Shown piece by piece: positions 20,500 through 33,445 of a DNA stretch of 64,000 bases. The DNA comes from Hermatobates lingyangjiaoensis (lineage: Eukaryota > Arthropoda > Insecta > Hemiptera > Hermatobatidae). Within the stretch, counting starts at the first letter, position 1; the number at the start of each line of letters is the position of its first letter. Position numbers and translations under genes: made by a program. Where the stretch lies: NCBI GenBank assembly GCA_026182355.1, contig JAPFBL010000116.1:62001-126000 (forward strand). The letters are read 5' to 3'. The notes under the pieces are model-generated. The model had not been told where the DNA came from. It saw only the letters and a program-made list of their open reading frames with translations, and did not search any database.

Positions 20500-23400
20500 T
20501 TTATTCACCTCGTAGAACCGTTTCATTTAATTGTTATATGTATTTTTTTTTCTACAATGACCATATAAAATTGTTACTATATAAATTAAATTAAATGAAC
20601 AAATGATTAAATTAGATTAAATGTCTGTCCCCAAACAACATATGCAATCAGTATGGTGAACGTTCTACTCTACATGTCATGCCCATTAAGAGTTTACTTT
20701 TTTTAAAAAAAATTGCACATTTTATACTAAACATTTAAAGCCATTTTGTGAGTTAGTTAAAATTCAAATAAAAGATTAATAAATACCCCCGATAAGATAA
20801 TTTTATTAAGCTAATTTAACAATTTGAACAAGGAATGTCATTTGTAGTTGTTATTCAAAGGTGAGTTTTGATCTCGTAAAGGTAGTTATCAACGACCTAG
20901 TAAATTTAGTTCAGTAAACAAATAGCAAATGAATTAAAAAAATGCTGTCTAATTTCCTTCTCAGATGTGATTTCGGTATAAAAGTATTTCACTCATTATT
21001 TTCCAAAGTACTATTTTTCGTTTAATTTAATTGTAATTGATGTACTCTGCCAGCAGGCTTGAGTGCACTAGTCACCAGATTAAATCATACGTAAATAATT
21101 TTAATCAATAATCTCATATTTTTTTGGCTAAAATTGGTGTAACATTTCAGTTAAAGCTAACATTATGTCCATAGTAACTGCAAAATGCATACTTTGAAAA
21201 TTATTGACATCTAAAATCACATAATAGTAATAAAATAGATTTATAATTGTGCAATATTGCAGAAAAAGTGTTCAACTCATCACACATTCTCCTCTCTCCC
21301 TCTCTCTCTCTCTCTTACTCTCTTTCTCTTTCTTAGAGGGACACAAATACCATCAAACAAAATAAACAAAAGTTCAATTATGGATGCATAGAATCTGAAA
21401 ACATAAATACTTGAGAAATTTCCCAAACAAATTTTTTCATGATTTCTGCAGTTTATTTATTATTAAGAAATTAAAATAAAAAAAAATTAAGAACTGATTA
21501 TGCCTCATAAAATTTATGTGGAGACAGTCATGTTCACAAATGTAAAGAAATACAGTGAATCTCGAATTGTGTAAATCTCCTTACATTTCAAAACCATTTT
21601 TTTTATAACTACTGTACTTGAAATACTGTATAATAACAACAAAAAATATTTTCAATATTTGGATTATCTTAGCCGTACATCATTATAAATGAAGCTTGCC
21701 TGAAACAATGATGGACGATGTTTTATATTGGCAAACTGTATTATTGATAATACCGAGATATAATATATGAATTGACAAAGCGTCCTTGACTTCATGTATT
21801 GCTATATACTGAAATAATGAGTTTGCCAGGCGTGGTGAGACAGTGACATGATGCTTTTGTATCATGATTATATCACATTCCCTTCCTGAAAAAAACAATT
21901 AGGAGGGTTTCAATATTAAGTATGAGTTGTATAATATTGAGCTCACTTTTTATTGCATATAAATATTCATAGAAATAGAAACATATAAAACCTAGAAACA
22001 TAAAAAAAATAATTAGCTAATCTCTGTGATATGTTTTATGCTGCTTTCAAACATGTGATGGATGGATCTCAAAGAAAGGGTAGTAATTAATCTATATGTT
22101 CAACACTGCTGTTAACATTGAAAATGTTAATGTCAGATATATATTTTTTGGCGTTTAAGACCCTGATTGTTTTTGTCTATTCATATTTGTTTCCTTTATC
22201 CTAAAAACCACTAGAACATTAACGATTTGTATGTACCAATATTACTTTTCATTTAGAATCTATATGGCTTTAGAAACCTAGAAAAAAACTGCAAGAATCT
22301 TATGACATTCAAAAATCTGCTAAAACCAGGTCGCTTTACTGAGCAGAATAGTCTCCTTGTGTATGGTAGCAAAGCATAAACAATTCTAAAAATAACGTAT
22401 ACACTGTAATATAGTGCAGAACATTTGTTGGTGTTGTTTACATTAAATTATACGAAGCGCAGAACTATATTTATTACTGAGAAAAGAATTTGTTTTAGTT
22501 TATATTATGATTTATGTATTATTATGTATAAATTTATTACAAATACATATTTTAATGTATTTAGATAAGCCAATTGTATAGATTGTTATATATACACCTT
22601 AATAATCATTAACATATAAAATCTATGTGATGCTTATGATAGTTGTTCATAACATATTTGTTTAAACTACGGAGAATTATGAATAAACAAGTCCCAGGTT
22701 GTAATACCCGAAATGCAATCCTCATTCTTATGTCTATTCCTATGATTTTTTCGCTTCAGAGTTTAGTTCTTCAGTATTCCATTTGACATAGATTATGTGA
22801 AGAGAAATAATAAAGAGTGTAATGGCAATTTTTACTTCTTCCTGTTTTTTAAATATAAATTCTATAATATTGTTCATCAATTTCTTGTTTAAATTTCTAT
22901 CACTCCTTAGGTTTTTGTATTAATTTCATTTTTCTTTCATTAAATCAAAAGACTCCGGATTTGAATAATACAATTTGTAATGCAGTCGTATTTCTTAAGA
23001 TTCAGAGATGGAATGTTATAATGACGTTTTTCTTATAATGTAAGTTTTACAGGTTTTAAATTATTTTTATCTCTTCTAGTTCCTTTGATCTACGTTTGTT
23101 TTCCTTAATCTCATCTTTTACATTCCTACTTTATCATTCAAAGTATAAACTTTGTTATTTAACCATAAACATTTTCTCGTTTCTTTATCTTAAATTTAGT
23201 GAGGGAAGTAATTAAATAAATCTACCAGAAACACTTAACTTTCAGTATTAAACTTTGTTAATAAAATATTCTTAAGGCTCAATTTGCTTAGTTGTAAAAT
23301 AAACAAGCAATTCTTCATAGGGTTATTTCTTCATAATTTATTTGTTTAATGTCTTATCTAGTTTCCTAGAACACACTACGAGTATGGTTTGAAAGTTTTT

Positions 23401-23750
23401 TCTAACAAATGGGGCGCGTGTTGTTATTTATGCACCTTATGCTGTTTATGTATATGGTTTATAGTTATATGCAATAACAGTTGAAAATTTTGTTATAGAG
23501 CAATTCGTGGGGCCCTGTATCCTTCAGGCGACTGATTTTTCTTCTATTTGCAATGTTTTCGTATGCCCTTTCACTTTTATTTGAGCGGCAGTTTTATTTT
23601 CTTAACGTGTATTATATCAAATCTAGTTCCTCATATACACTGAAATGACTTTTATGCGGGGTCTGTCGTAATAAAATATTGCTTCTATTGCTGCAGACAT
23701 TGCATGAGTAGCTGGGAAGGAATTATATTAAAGATTTGTATGTCCATTCA
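20500..23750. other. Unassigned AT-rich sequence
   Basis: About 3.2 kb holding only a short (TC)n at 21294-21334. No gene, RNA or repeat family was recognised. Confidence 0.55.
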
Positions 23751-23757
23751 TTTTCAG

Positions 23758-23955
23758 GTGATTCATGAAGTTCTTAAAATGACTATTCTGAAAACTCCAT
23801 ATGTCACTGTACAGAATACTAATGCAGAGCATTGTTGTACTAGGACAATGCTTCTGTTGCAAATCATATTACGCCACTCTCCCGTTACTTTCAGACAAGT
23901 CGTCTCAACTCTATGTGCTTCAACTTTAAATGCATTATTCCAAGACATTCATTAG
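23758..23955 (+). CDS. Candidate 3'-terminal host exon, unknown product
   Basis: The frame is open from a good acceptor context (TCATTTTCAG ending at 23757) through a TAG at 23953-23955, 65 codons, phase 0. The peptide begins VIHEVLKMTILKTPYV and ends NALFQDIH. It has ordinary composition, with a predicted-helical centre LLLQIILRHSP, unlike the low-complexity ORFs elsewhere. I recognise no family. It could equally be a chance ORF or an old pseudogene, since no upstream exon with a matching donor was identified. A 40 bp minisatellite begins 38 bases after the stop. Confidence 0.22.
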   Translation: MIHEVLKMTILKTPYVTVQNTNAEHCCTRTMLLLQIILRHSPVTFRQVVSTLCASTLNALFQDIH

Positions 23956-23992
23956 ATCTTAGGCTAGAGATAGGCAAGGAAACGCTTGGCAC

Positions 23993-24198
23993 GTACGCCA
24001 AATGATGATTTGTTTCTAACTGATTAGCAAAATGTAACAAGGTGATGATTATTTTTCTACATGTAAGTCAAATGTGGTAAGCTGATGACTCTTTTTCGAT
24101 ATGTGAGTCAAGTGAAGTAAGCAGATGATTCTTTTTCTACAAGTCAGTCAAGTGTGGTATCCTGATGATTTACTTCTGACAAGTAGGCCAAATGTGAC
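23993..24198. repeat. 40 bp minisatellite, about five units
   Basis: Units start at 23993 (shortened), 24022, 24063, 24103, 24143 and 24183 (partial). Each has the form GTNAGTCAAGTGTGGTAAGC, then TGATGATTCTTTTTCTACAA, with 20-30% divergence between units. It is an old tandem array of constant period. Confidence 0.85.
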
Positions 24199-26135
24199 AA
24201 TATATTTACATATTATAGGATAGATTTATCTATTTAGGTTCCATTCATCAACGCATTTAACACAAGCATATTCAAATTATTATTTGTGGAGTGTACCTGT
24301 ATGGTATATTAAATTAGACGAGGTGCTCTCGAATACTGAACATTTCCAGGAAAAGAGCGTATATCTAGGCGGAACTAAGATCGGCATTAGACTGTTCAAC
24401 TAAAATACACTTTAATTAATAAATTCACTTTAAATATATAAATTAAATTGAAATCAAACCTGTTTCTTTATAATTTTAGATTAGTGGTTTGTTTTGTTGT
24501 TAGGTGCAGTAGAATTTGACTTTACTGTAGTCCGGCCTATATCATATACTCCCTGAATCACAAATGTTAGTCACAGTATAAGGGATAAGTCACTGAGTAT
24601 GGTCAACTGAGGCCATAATCATAATTATTTACCAATGCGTTAATATGGATAACTGATAATCATATTAATAAATCATAATCATAGTCCTCCACTATGACAT
24701 GAGTTGGACCTGTTACTAGATATTAAAAAATGTCTAATTCCTTACGATAAATTTACTCTCAACAGTTTTGAAAACTTATTTTTATGACATTATTGACTTA
24801 ATCATTTTTCTTAAATTTAAAATTTTCGGGAATACAGTAAACTATATTTCACGGGAATATGACAAACATTCCTTGGCGCCATATCCTATTAATACATATT
24901 TCTCCATTTCATTCTCTTAAAGCTTTATTAAATTCCAATTTGCGATATCTCTTCTATCTTCTTTTTTGCAATTAAATAAGAATCATAAAATGAAATTATT
25001 CCATAATGGTTAATAAAATTGCATAAATCTGTTTGAGATTTATCATTATTCATCAATAATGTTTGAGATTGATCAATTCATTATTGTCGTAATGTGCTTG
25101 AAGCATCGCAACACACTTTCGCGACCGCACTTGAGGGTTGCGACGACCTCCAGGTGCAACAACTCTGTCGTAGAGTATCTAATAAGTGAATAAGATTTTA
25201 TTTAAATAAAATAAAATAATACTTATATAATTGACACTAATAGTTAAAATGTTTCCATGGACTCACAGTTATTTGTTTGCATTAAAAAAAAGATGCTTTA
25301 ATTTTTTATAAATACTAATAATTTTGTTCTATCTAAAACTAAATTAAGGGTGAGCTGCCCAATGAGCAGAAATTCATGTCCCTATAACAATACAAATTCC
25401 CAGACGAATTACAGATGACTTTATGCATTAATATGACGTAAACGTCTTGTTTTCAGAAATAGCTTTCTGAGTCAAGAGTAGAAATAAACTACAGAAACAG
25501 GTTAAAGAAATGAACAGGAGTTAATTAGTGCCAAAAAGTTAGTCACTTTTCAGTAGTCAAAGACAAATATAATAATACGGGTGACCTCTTTATATTATAT
25601 AAAATATAGTTATAAATCAATTAGATTATTTTGCGGATCTGAAAATGAAAAAGAATGATGGATGATTTAGGTAGAGACATAAATCAATTGAAGTTAAAGG
25701 AGGTCTGAGGGAATTTTCTTTAAACACTTCACATTGGTTACTTGGCAAATGGCTTCAGCTGCGATCTAAGGAGTAATAAAAATAAGGAAATATTATTTCT
25801 AAAGTGATCAATAGAAAGGCTATTTCTTTGGGAATTCTCTCCTTTTATGGGACGAAAAACAATTCTAATGTCGTCCATTGGTCAAGAAATTACCTTTTGG
25901 AGAAAATGAATGAGGCCACATGTCTTTCATCGACCTCTCACTTCGAGAATAAATAGCCTTGGTTTTTGTCCTATTTCTCTCAAATACGTATGGCAATTTA
26001 TTTATTGTCTACTCATATAAAACCGATGTTTTTACTAAAAAATATTAATTCATTAAATTATTGCAAACATTCAAAAGCGGTTATTCCGGTTATTCTTAGT
26101 AAGATCTATGCTTCCCTATATACCAAAATATTTTA
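24199..26135. other. Unassigned AT-rich sequence
   Basis: About 1.9 kb with nothing recognised. Confidence 0.55.
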
Positions 26136-26139
26136 AAAA

Positions 26140-26420
26140 AATAACACATGGAAACACAGGAAAAAAATACACAACTCTCTTCAATATTTCGATCTCTTCT
26201 TCATCAGGAGAAGGAGAACTGGAAAAGAAGATGAGTTCTGTTCGACTCGCAAACTCCAACTAACTTCACAGCGCATACGGTAATAAGTGATAAGTGAGAA
26301 GTAGTACTGCCAATTCACAAAAAAAAATTAAATAACTAAAAAAATTATAAAAAAATAACTAGAAAATAAATAATAAAATAACTAAGAAAATATTACAGCA
26401 ATAACTACAAAATCAAAAAA
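26140..26420 (-). mobile_element. PLE 3' region
   Basis: The minus strand shows a T/A tract (26320-26420), then CTGATGA (26201-26207), AGAAGAGAT, GAAA (26187-26190) and ATATTGAAGAGAGTTGTG with a TTTCCTGTGTTTCC tail. It is the same subfamily as 11601-11980. Confidence 0.65.
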
Positions 26421-26823
26421 TGGAAAAGTATTAATACAAATTAAACCTAATAATCATGAACGGTATAGGTTGAGGCCATAGTTAGAACAAAATAAAAGTT
26501 TGACATTTTTAAATTGAGAACAGAAGAAATGTATGTCTTAAGCAAATAAAGCAAGGAGTTAGTGGTATTTATTTTTTGAACAGAGAGCTACTCTAAATTC
26601 ATGTTTTCTGCTTATTCTTTGTTCATCATTAGTTTTTTCACCAAAACACCAAAATATCTTGTCTATGGCTTTAATTTCACCAGTAATATATTTGTAAAAT
26701 GCTTTCACTAATGTTCTAAAATGTTATGCTTCTCACAAGTGACTTCAAAATGAAGATTTCTCAAAAAAAAAAATTTAATGGTTTTGATTACAGGTTTAAA
26801 TGGTTATCAAGAAATAAAAAAAA

Positions 26824-26861
26824 AAGAGAGAGAGAGTGAGAGAGAATGAAAACGAGAGAAT

Positions 26862-26902
<41 letters not shown>
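26824..26902. repeat. (GA)n microsatellite
   Basis: An imperfect left part (GAGAGTGAGAGAGAATG) is followed by a pure (GA)n run to about 26902. Confidence 0.95.
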
Positions 26903-27369
26903 CATGAATGAGATATCATATACGTATTGGCCAGATCACAGTCAGCAAGTGTGATGGGATATCAAAGTATTTTATGGCCTCAGATTGCATACCAAAAACA
27001 GCAGTATACGGTATACAACGATTGCATACGGTATATAACAGCAGTAAATATATCTTTTGAACATACAAATTTAAAAAATGCTTTAATGCTTATTTTCATA
27101 AATCTAATCATTTTTTGCTTATATTACTATAAATTACAGTAAAAACACTAGATTTTGACGGATTTTCAGCCATTGAGGCCAGCTGAATACAATTTCTATG
27201 AGATAATCACACATCACTGCATTTTCATTCAGAATATTTTAAACAATCCACAAAACCCATTGAGGAGTCACTGAAAAAGTTCAGTTTAACGGCTTAAAAA
27301 TATTAGTTTATGATTGGGATAAACTAACAATTGAATAAGTAATAAATAATATACTAAGAAGCTGAGGTG

Positions 27370-27515
27370 GTTTGAGTGACGACAGAGTGGCTCCTGCGTT
27401 TACCAATCGAAAGCCTGTGATTATTCATCTGAAGGTTTAGCATCGTAGATGCAAAACCAACGTAGAGAACATCACATTGGATGCATTTTAAGAGGTAAAC
27501 ACAGTCAGTAGAGAC
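27370..27515 (-). pseudogene. GIY-YIG endonuclease fragment of a distinct type
   Basis: One open minus-strand segment reads CVYLLKCIQCDVLYVGFAST and then MNNHRLSIGKR. This matches the GIY-YIG pattern found in some PLE-type retroelements: VY..KC..C...YVG...T, then Arg/His. It is unlike the YEYVC...YIGMT type at 59.5-60 kb, so it derives from another lineage. No 3' terminus or RT is attached. Confidence 0.5.
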
Positions 27516-27519
27516 TCAG

Positions 27520-29575
27520 CAGGAGGGATTGTAAATACAGTAAAAGAGTATTCAGTTAAATGAGGATTATTTTGAATAACTACATTGTAATATTGATGAA
27601 AATTAACAATATTTAAAAGTTATAGCTGAATTCCCAGAACTTTGGTTACATCTTATGTATATTTAGTATGTCAATAATTTATTAATATAATGAGTTTGCT
27701 GAAGTATTATTGTCAGCTGAAGACTACAATTTCTTCCACCGATTCTTTATTCATATGAATATGACTGAAATTAGTGAAAATGCAATGCCGTAACTTTGTA
27801 TTGTAGTAGGTATTTTAAAAAAAAAAAAATATTACTATATTAGAATGATTGAATTTTTTTTGGATAACGTAAAGCGTTTACTATTGGAAAATGATGATTT
27901 GATCTGAAGAAAAATCATTGAATCATTATTTGTGCAAATCATTGAAGGCTCAGTCATGTGTAAAATACTAAATACTGCCTAATGTCATAGGTAAACAACC
28001 ATTGTGTGTAGAGGGTAAATTATGTAGTTCCGTAGGGGAAGTGTGTTTTTCCAGGACCTTTAGGGAATAATACAAGGGGCTTCTCCACATCTTTGTGTGC
28101 TTCAACTCTTCATTTAATAGGCACAAACAAAACAATTAGCAGTTATTCAATGGACTCCGGTAATTAACAATGAATTTATCAACATGTACTTCCAGCAAAC
28201 AAAGATTTTCATTAATATTTTAGTCAGTTGAAACAACATTATTTATGCTACCAATAAATACAAGATATAAATAATAAATATATATAAATAAACAACATTT
28301 AGGATTGCATTTTGCATATATAATTATTATCTGTTTATTCATATACTTTTCCTCCCTTTTTTTAACTCTTATATCACAAAATGTTTTGATAAAACCGTAT
28401 ATCTGTGAACAATGACCAACTCCTGCAGTTATTAATAGTTAATTTCAAGCAATTTCAATTCATTGCAGAATTAAACTGAGAATTATAACAAGGATATTGC
28501 CCCATTATTATTGGTATAACTCTACAATTTTATTCATACAATTCAAAATTTTCTTTGAAAATCGGTGAAATGATGTGACCAACCCAACGGACGAGCACGA
28601 GGTAAGCATTTTTAAAAAGTTTCGAGTGTTTCCTATTAAAATGTACAACATTTTTATTTCAGTGCTCAAAAATGTGTCTTGTTTTTATTTAGCACAGATT
28701 GCAGTTTTTTTTTGTGTGACATTATATGAATGGAGTTGATTTCACATCGAAAATCTGAATTGATCACACTCAAGTTAATTTACTGTAGCGGTCTTTAACG
28801 ATTCCCTGACATGGGTCTAGCTTGGTAGTAACTTCACGATAGGTTTATTAGATAGAAAGGAGCTAGCGAAATGATTCATCTTCTATATTTTACATGAGAT
28901 CAAAACTGGCATGGACAAGAAGGTCATATTGTCTGTAGCTATTCGATATTAAGAATATACTATATTTAAATTTTTGCTAACGGACGAGGATTCCTCAATT
29001 TTCCTTAAAACTGAATATTCTATTCTTCAATTTTCTAATATCATTTTTTTTTCTTTTTTGTAGAAATAGAGTACCCTGGGAGAGCTGTACTCAGACGACT
29101 CAAACCCAAGTCATTGGGTCAAATCCAGTAAAACCAAGCATTTTCATTTGATATATCTCCTGATATCCTTCTACACCCTTAAACAAGTTACCATGATCAA
29201 GAAAATACTTTGTAACGCTAATTCGAATAACCTAGTACGGTAGGTTATACACAAATGAAATAGTTACAAGTTAGTGAATGAGGTATGATCTGGCCTTAAA
29301 ATAGAACTTAATTTGTAATTTTAGTATGTTAGTTTGGTGGTTAAAACAAACAAAGACATCCTATAGAGGAAATTGTTATTAAAAAATAAAAATAAGGGCG
29401 ATGTAATGTACTAAAGGGATGAACTTGCCGTTTTGCTATGAATGCTGGTATCTGGGTTGTTTGATCAGTTTGCAAGTTATCAGTTCTTACTACTTGAAGA
29501 TAAACAACGTCCAAAACCATTTAAACTATCTACCACCACTATAGAATCTTGAATGTTTAATTCATTTCTTAATGC
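27520..29575. other. Unassigned AT-rich sequence
   Basis: About 2 kb with nothing recognised beyond homopolymer runs. Confidence 0.5.
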
Positions 29576-29579
29576 TAAT

Positions 29580-29705
29580 TAAATTTAATTTTATTATATT
29601 ATTATAATTATAATTATTATAAATTATTATAATTATAAAATATTATAATTATTATAATTATAAATTATTATAATTATAAAATATTATAATTATTATAATT
29701 ATAAT
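29580..29705. repeat. Self-complementary (TAATTAT)-type tandem repeat
   Basis: Repeats of ATTATTATAATTATAAATTA-like units occur in about three near-identical copies. The whole tract is A/T only and palindromic. Confidence 0.85.
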
Positions 29706-29709
29706 TTTT

Positions 29710-31830
29710 TACATATATTATATTTTTTCCATGGTACCAACAGAAAATATATAAGATGCCATGAGAAATATGTATATGTTATTTGCTTCGATGTTTATTA
29801 CCATATCACTCGATGTATAATCAAAATGAATCCGATCACAATTGACTGTCAACTATAAGTGTTAAAAATAGATAGTTATTCTTGAGATTAGCAAAACATA
29901 TTGTTAATATAACTAACTCTATAAATAATCCAATTACGTCATTCGTACAAACAGTTGTTTGTGCTTAATGATTTGATTAGAAATACCATACAATATGTAT
30001 GTGCATCCAACTTTAGTCATAGTCCATTGTTAGTTATTTCTTTTTTTCAAGTTCTTTATCCATGATTACATTTTTGCTTTAATTAATTAATTTGGGACAA
30101 GAAAAACAGGTATAACATAAGATCTAAAAAAAACTTACTGTTCGAAAATTTTTTTTACATAAAACATATTTCTTGAAGATATTAATCATTCATTTTTTTC
30201 TAGCAGCTATTGGTGGCTGTGGAACGGAGATACTCAGTCACAACCACATATATATTTACGATCACATATTTAGGTTGCTGACAGAAATGTTTGAGATCCT
30301 GATAGCAGAGAGTTAAGCTGTATTCATACAATTACTCTATCAACTGACATTTCAACGGTATCGTTTCATGAAACTATTGAGATCGATGAGACTAAAAACT
30401 TATCAGCTACTAATGAAGGGTAGTCACTAGTAGTAGTCATGTACAGGAGCATGTACAGATTAATCATTGTCTTGCTCATTAATTAGATTAATGATATTTG
30501 GACTCCCGTGCGGGCATGATATGTTAAAAGTACACTACTGGTTCAAAGAAACGGGTTCAGAGGTAGTTACACGGAATGGCATTGTTCCATCCATTATTCA
30601 CAACAGTTCTTTGTAGCCCGCATCATAACACACCCTCACAAACGTGTTTCATGTTCTGGAAACTTCCTTTGTTTATATCTTCTCAGCATAGAGCATTATT
30701 ATTCAAAGTTTGTTAATAAATTAATTTATTTCGATGAATTCATTATTTCAGCATATTCTTCATTGTTAATGTCAGTTTGATTTCCACTACCATGATGCCT
30801 TGATAAATTCTCGAATCTGCCTTTCTCTTTCGTCAACAAATAATAATGATTAAAAGGAAATAAAGGCCTATTAAAAAGAGATTAAAAAAATTACCATTGT
30901 TGGCTTTTATTTTTCAAATAACCGGTAAAATCTACTGAGATAGTTTCCCAACAGAAATGCCTAAATATCAGTTTTAACAGTGTCTCACGGCATTAACTCT
31001 CAAAGAAGGTTGAGGATCAATTTAATATAGCAACCAAAAAAGGCGCCTCTTATAAAGATACTGTTTGAGTAATATCCTTCAAGGGAAATTCACTTCATTT
31101 ATCCATTACGTATTCTAAACATATTTCTTTCTCTCTCAACCTGCTAACACTATCGAAATTTGGAATTTGCTATTTCCATACAACTAATTTTAACATTTTT
31201 AAAAAATGGTTTACAATTTTAGACAAATGATAAGATTAGTTTTGTATATTAATTGAAAGTTGATTGAACCTGGAAGCTTGTGAACACAATACTGGTAACA
31301 CCATTAGCCGGGAGATATTGAATCTGAACTGAAATGTAACTCTTAATAGTCAGATGAGTTATATGGTTTTTTTTCACAAAAACTGATTAAAAAAAAGTCA
31401 TTTTAGTATATTCTGTAAATAAGAAGATATTCTTCATGTTTAAACTAACGAAAATAAACACCAAGTAACAACATAAACACTCTGTACACGTCGACATGTT
31501 TCAATCAGATAGTGCACAAGCTCAGGTTACATATACTATTTAAAATATGAACATAAAATGAGAAACTGAATACAAAAAGCCCAGGCAAAATATTGTGAGT
31601 TAAAACACGAATTATTTTTTTATCACTAATCTGTAAACACTGTATGTCACATGAACATCAAATTTGTATTATTTCAATGCTGTCACCAAATGCCGTTATG
31701 ATTATTAGATTTTCATTGTTGACATACAGAGATTATGGCCATGTATTTCTAAGTAACAAATAACTAAATGCATGTACAAGTTAAATTATTAAATTACAAT
31801 TCTTTAAAAAACAAAATGAACATTAAAAAA
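29710..31830. other. Unassigned sequence with a possible family X trace
   Basis: About 2.1 kb with no gene. Around 31125-31165, CTCTCAACCTGCTAACACTA resembles CTCCCAACCTGCTAAATCTA of family X copy B, but the match is short. Confidence 0.4.
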
Positions 31831-31834
31831 AAGA

Positions 31835-31893
31835 CTAAGATCTTTCAACCTTAACAAGCGGTCTTCGTCAGAGTCAAAAATCCAACTCATATA
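31835..31893 (-). mobile_element. Short PLE 3' fragment
   Basis: The core is CTGACGA (31865-31871) to GAAA (31843-31846), followed by GATCTTAGTCTTTTTTTTA. The distal end with ATTGTGG is absent. Confidence 0.65.
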
Positions 31894-32224
31894 TATATTG
31901 GCATATGAAAAATTTTTGTTAATCAATTATTGAATTTGGCTAATTCTAATCACAGCCATAATCACTCTAATTTCCAACTAAGTTTGTGGATATAATGACA
32001 ACATGTACATTTTGACTAAAACAAAATTATGTTTACCTTGTATAATCGTAATTAAATACAGTAAAGTTTCAAGGTATTAAGTAAAGATAACAATAATTAT
32101 TAATATTATTTTGTCCGACAATGTCATAATAGTCTCAAAGTTTTATCACTTTAGTGTTAGCAGTTAAGAAAAAAAAATCTCTGAAAGTACCTTTTGCTCC
32201 AAAAGGTCACTTTTTCAATTATGT

Positions 32225-32425
32225 GACATTCCCAACACAACAGAACACATCAAACTGCGTAATCTGTACATTCAGCTATACATACACATAAACACAGACA
32301 GAGACATCAACAAGACAACTTCAAAAGGAACTTTAGGTCCCTCAAAACACCTAAATTTATTAGGATCTCAAGCTCGTATTTTTTCACGGTTGCTTTACTT
32401 TATAAATAATAAAGTAAAACATCTG
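32225..32425 (-). repeat. Family X dispersed repeat, minus copy
   Basis: In reverse complement it aligns with 50767-50900: terminal hairpin TTTACTTTA-loop-TAAAGTAAA (32394-32418), then GTGAAAAAATACGAGCTTGA, TTTTGAGGGACCTAAAGT and a GTGT-rich stretch. The class of the repeat is unknown. Confidence 0.65.
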
Positions 32426-32449
32426 GAGTCCTACATTCCACTTTACTGT

Positions 32450-32575
32450 TGTCTCTAACCCTGTTTGTACCAGTGCGCTTTGTCCCTTATCTCTCCTGAA
32501 GACGGTTCAAACCGAAAATTAGAGACTGTAAGTGTGTATTTTTAATTTCTCTAAGTGTTTGTACCTACATTAATT
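32450..32575 (+). mobile_element. PLE 3'-terminal fragment (15570-type)
   Basis: It has ACCAGTGCGCTTTG, then CTGAAGA (32496-32502), GGTTCAAACC, GAAA (32514-32517), ATTAGAGACTGTAAGTGTG and a T-rich tail. This is one arm of the 15570 palindrome as a single copy. Confidence 0.75.
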
Positions 32576-32613
32576 TATTTATTAGTTTCGGATCGTATAA
32601 AGAGTATACTCGT

Positions 32614-32765
32614 ATATATATATATAAAGATTTCACATAAACACGTGAAATAACAATCAATGATCAAACCACAATAAGAAAATGGGAAAACAAGACAAAG
32701 ATCTTTCAACCGTAACAAGCGGTCTTCGTCAGAGTCAAAAACCCAACTGAACCAAAACCCAACTA
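32614..32765 (-). mobile_element. PLE 3'-terminal fragment with complete end, next to (TA)n
   Basis: The minus-strand core is CTGACGA (32726-32732) to GAAA (32704-32707), then ATTGTGGTTTGATCATTGAT and a terminal hairpin TTTCACGTGTTTATGTGAAA. The end touches (TA)n at 32614-32627. It is the best copy of this terminus. Confidence 0.75.
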
Positions 32766-32789
32766 TATATATATATTCTATTCTTTTTC

Positions 32790-32885
32790 TCTGAATTTGG
32801 TCAGGGTTAATTATTTCAAATCACCTTTTTGCCAACGTTTCGTCTTTATTTTAAGACATCCTAAGGTCTAGAACCCTAAAACAAT
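32790..32885 (-). mobile_element. PLE-like 3' terminus of the CGAAACG type
   Basis: The minus strand reads GTCTTAAAATAAAGACGAAA then CGTTGGCAAAAAGGTG. It is related to 33340-33440 and 42495-42585. The CTGANGA part is degraded here. Confidence 0.5.
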
Positions 32886-33223
32886 AGACATTTATCTTAT
32901 CTACATCACATTCATAATAAAATTTCAAAAATCTTACTTACTCAAGGGTAGCAACACTGAACCAACAAAACAGTTATCTTATCATTACATGTGCTGCTTC
33001 CCAGCGACATTTGTCAAAACACTATTTTTTATATAAAATTTAATAACTCTATGGCCATATAAACTAAGATAACATTGGAACATTAACTATTTACAATGGA
33101 ACTATAAATTCTACTTAAGTTATCAGAATCTGTTTTTTTTATTACAAGCTTTTATTACTCGGACCAAATTCTGAGAAAAAGAAAAATATTTATTAGTAAT
33201 TGTGGTCAAGAAAACTGTACCTT

Positions 33224-33227
<4 letters not shown>

Positions 33228-33273
<46 letters not shown>

Positions 33274-33302
33274 GTTATATATATATATATATATAATATA
33301 TA
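33228..33302. repeat. (TA)n microsatellite
   Basis: Two long TA runs are interrupted by AATAGTTA. Confidence 0.95.
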
Positions 33303-33445
33303 TTGATAAAAGTATCGAACGTGGAATAAAAACAAAACTAAAGTTTATCGGGATTCGGTCAGTTCTTCAGGTTCAAATTAAACTCTCATCGCCAACGTTT
33401 CGGTTTTTATTTAAAACTTGTTCACAAGTTTAAAAGTTATCACAA
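33303..33445 (-). mobile_element. PLE-like 3' terminus of the CGAAACG type
   Basis: The minus strand shows AAACCGAAACGTTGGCGATG followed by GAGTTTAATTTGAACCTG. It lies immediately beside the (TA)n array. Confidence 0.5.

Noticed and set aside
23993..24198. CRISPR-like array
   Set aside because: The units are contiguous and diverged, with no conserved repeat alternating with unique spacers. It is a eukaryotic minisatellite.
30180..30640. Possible PLE terminus around CATTTCAACGGTATCGTTTCAT
   Set aside because: The GAAA part fits on the minus strand but no CTGANGA partner lies at the right distance.
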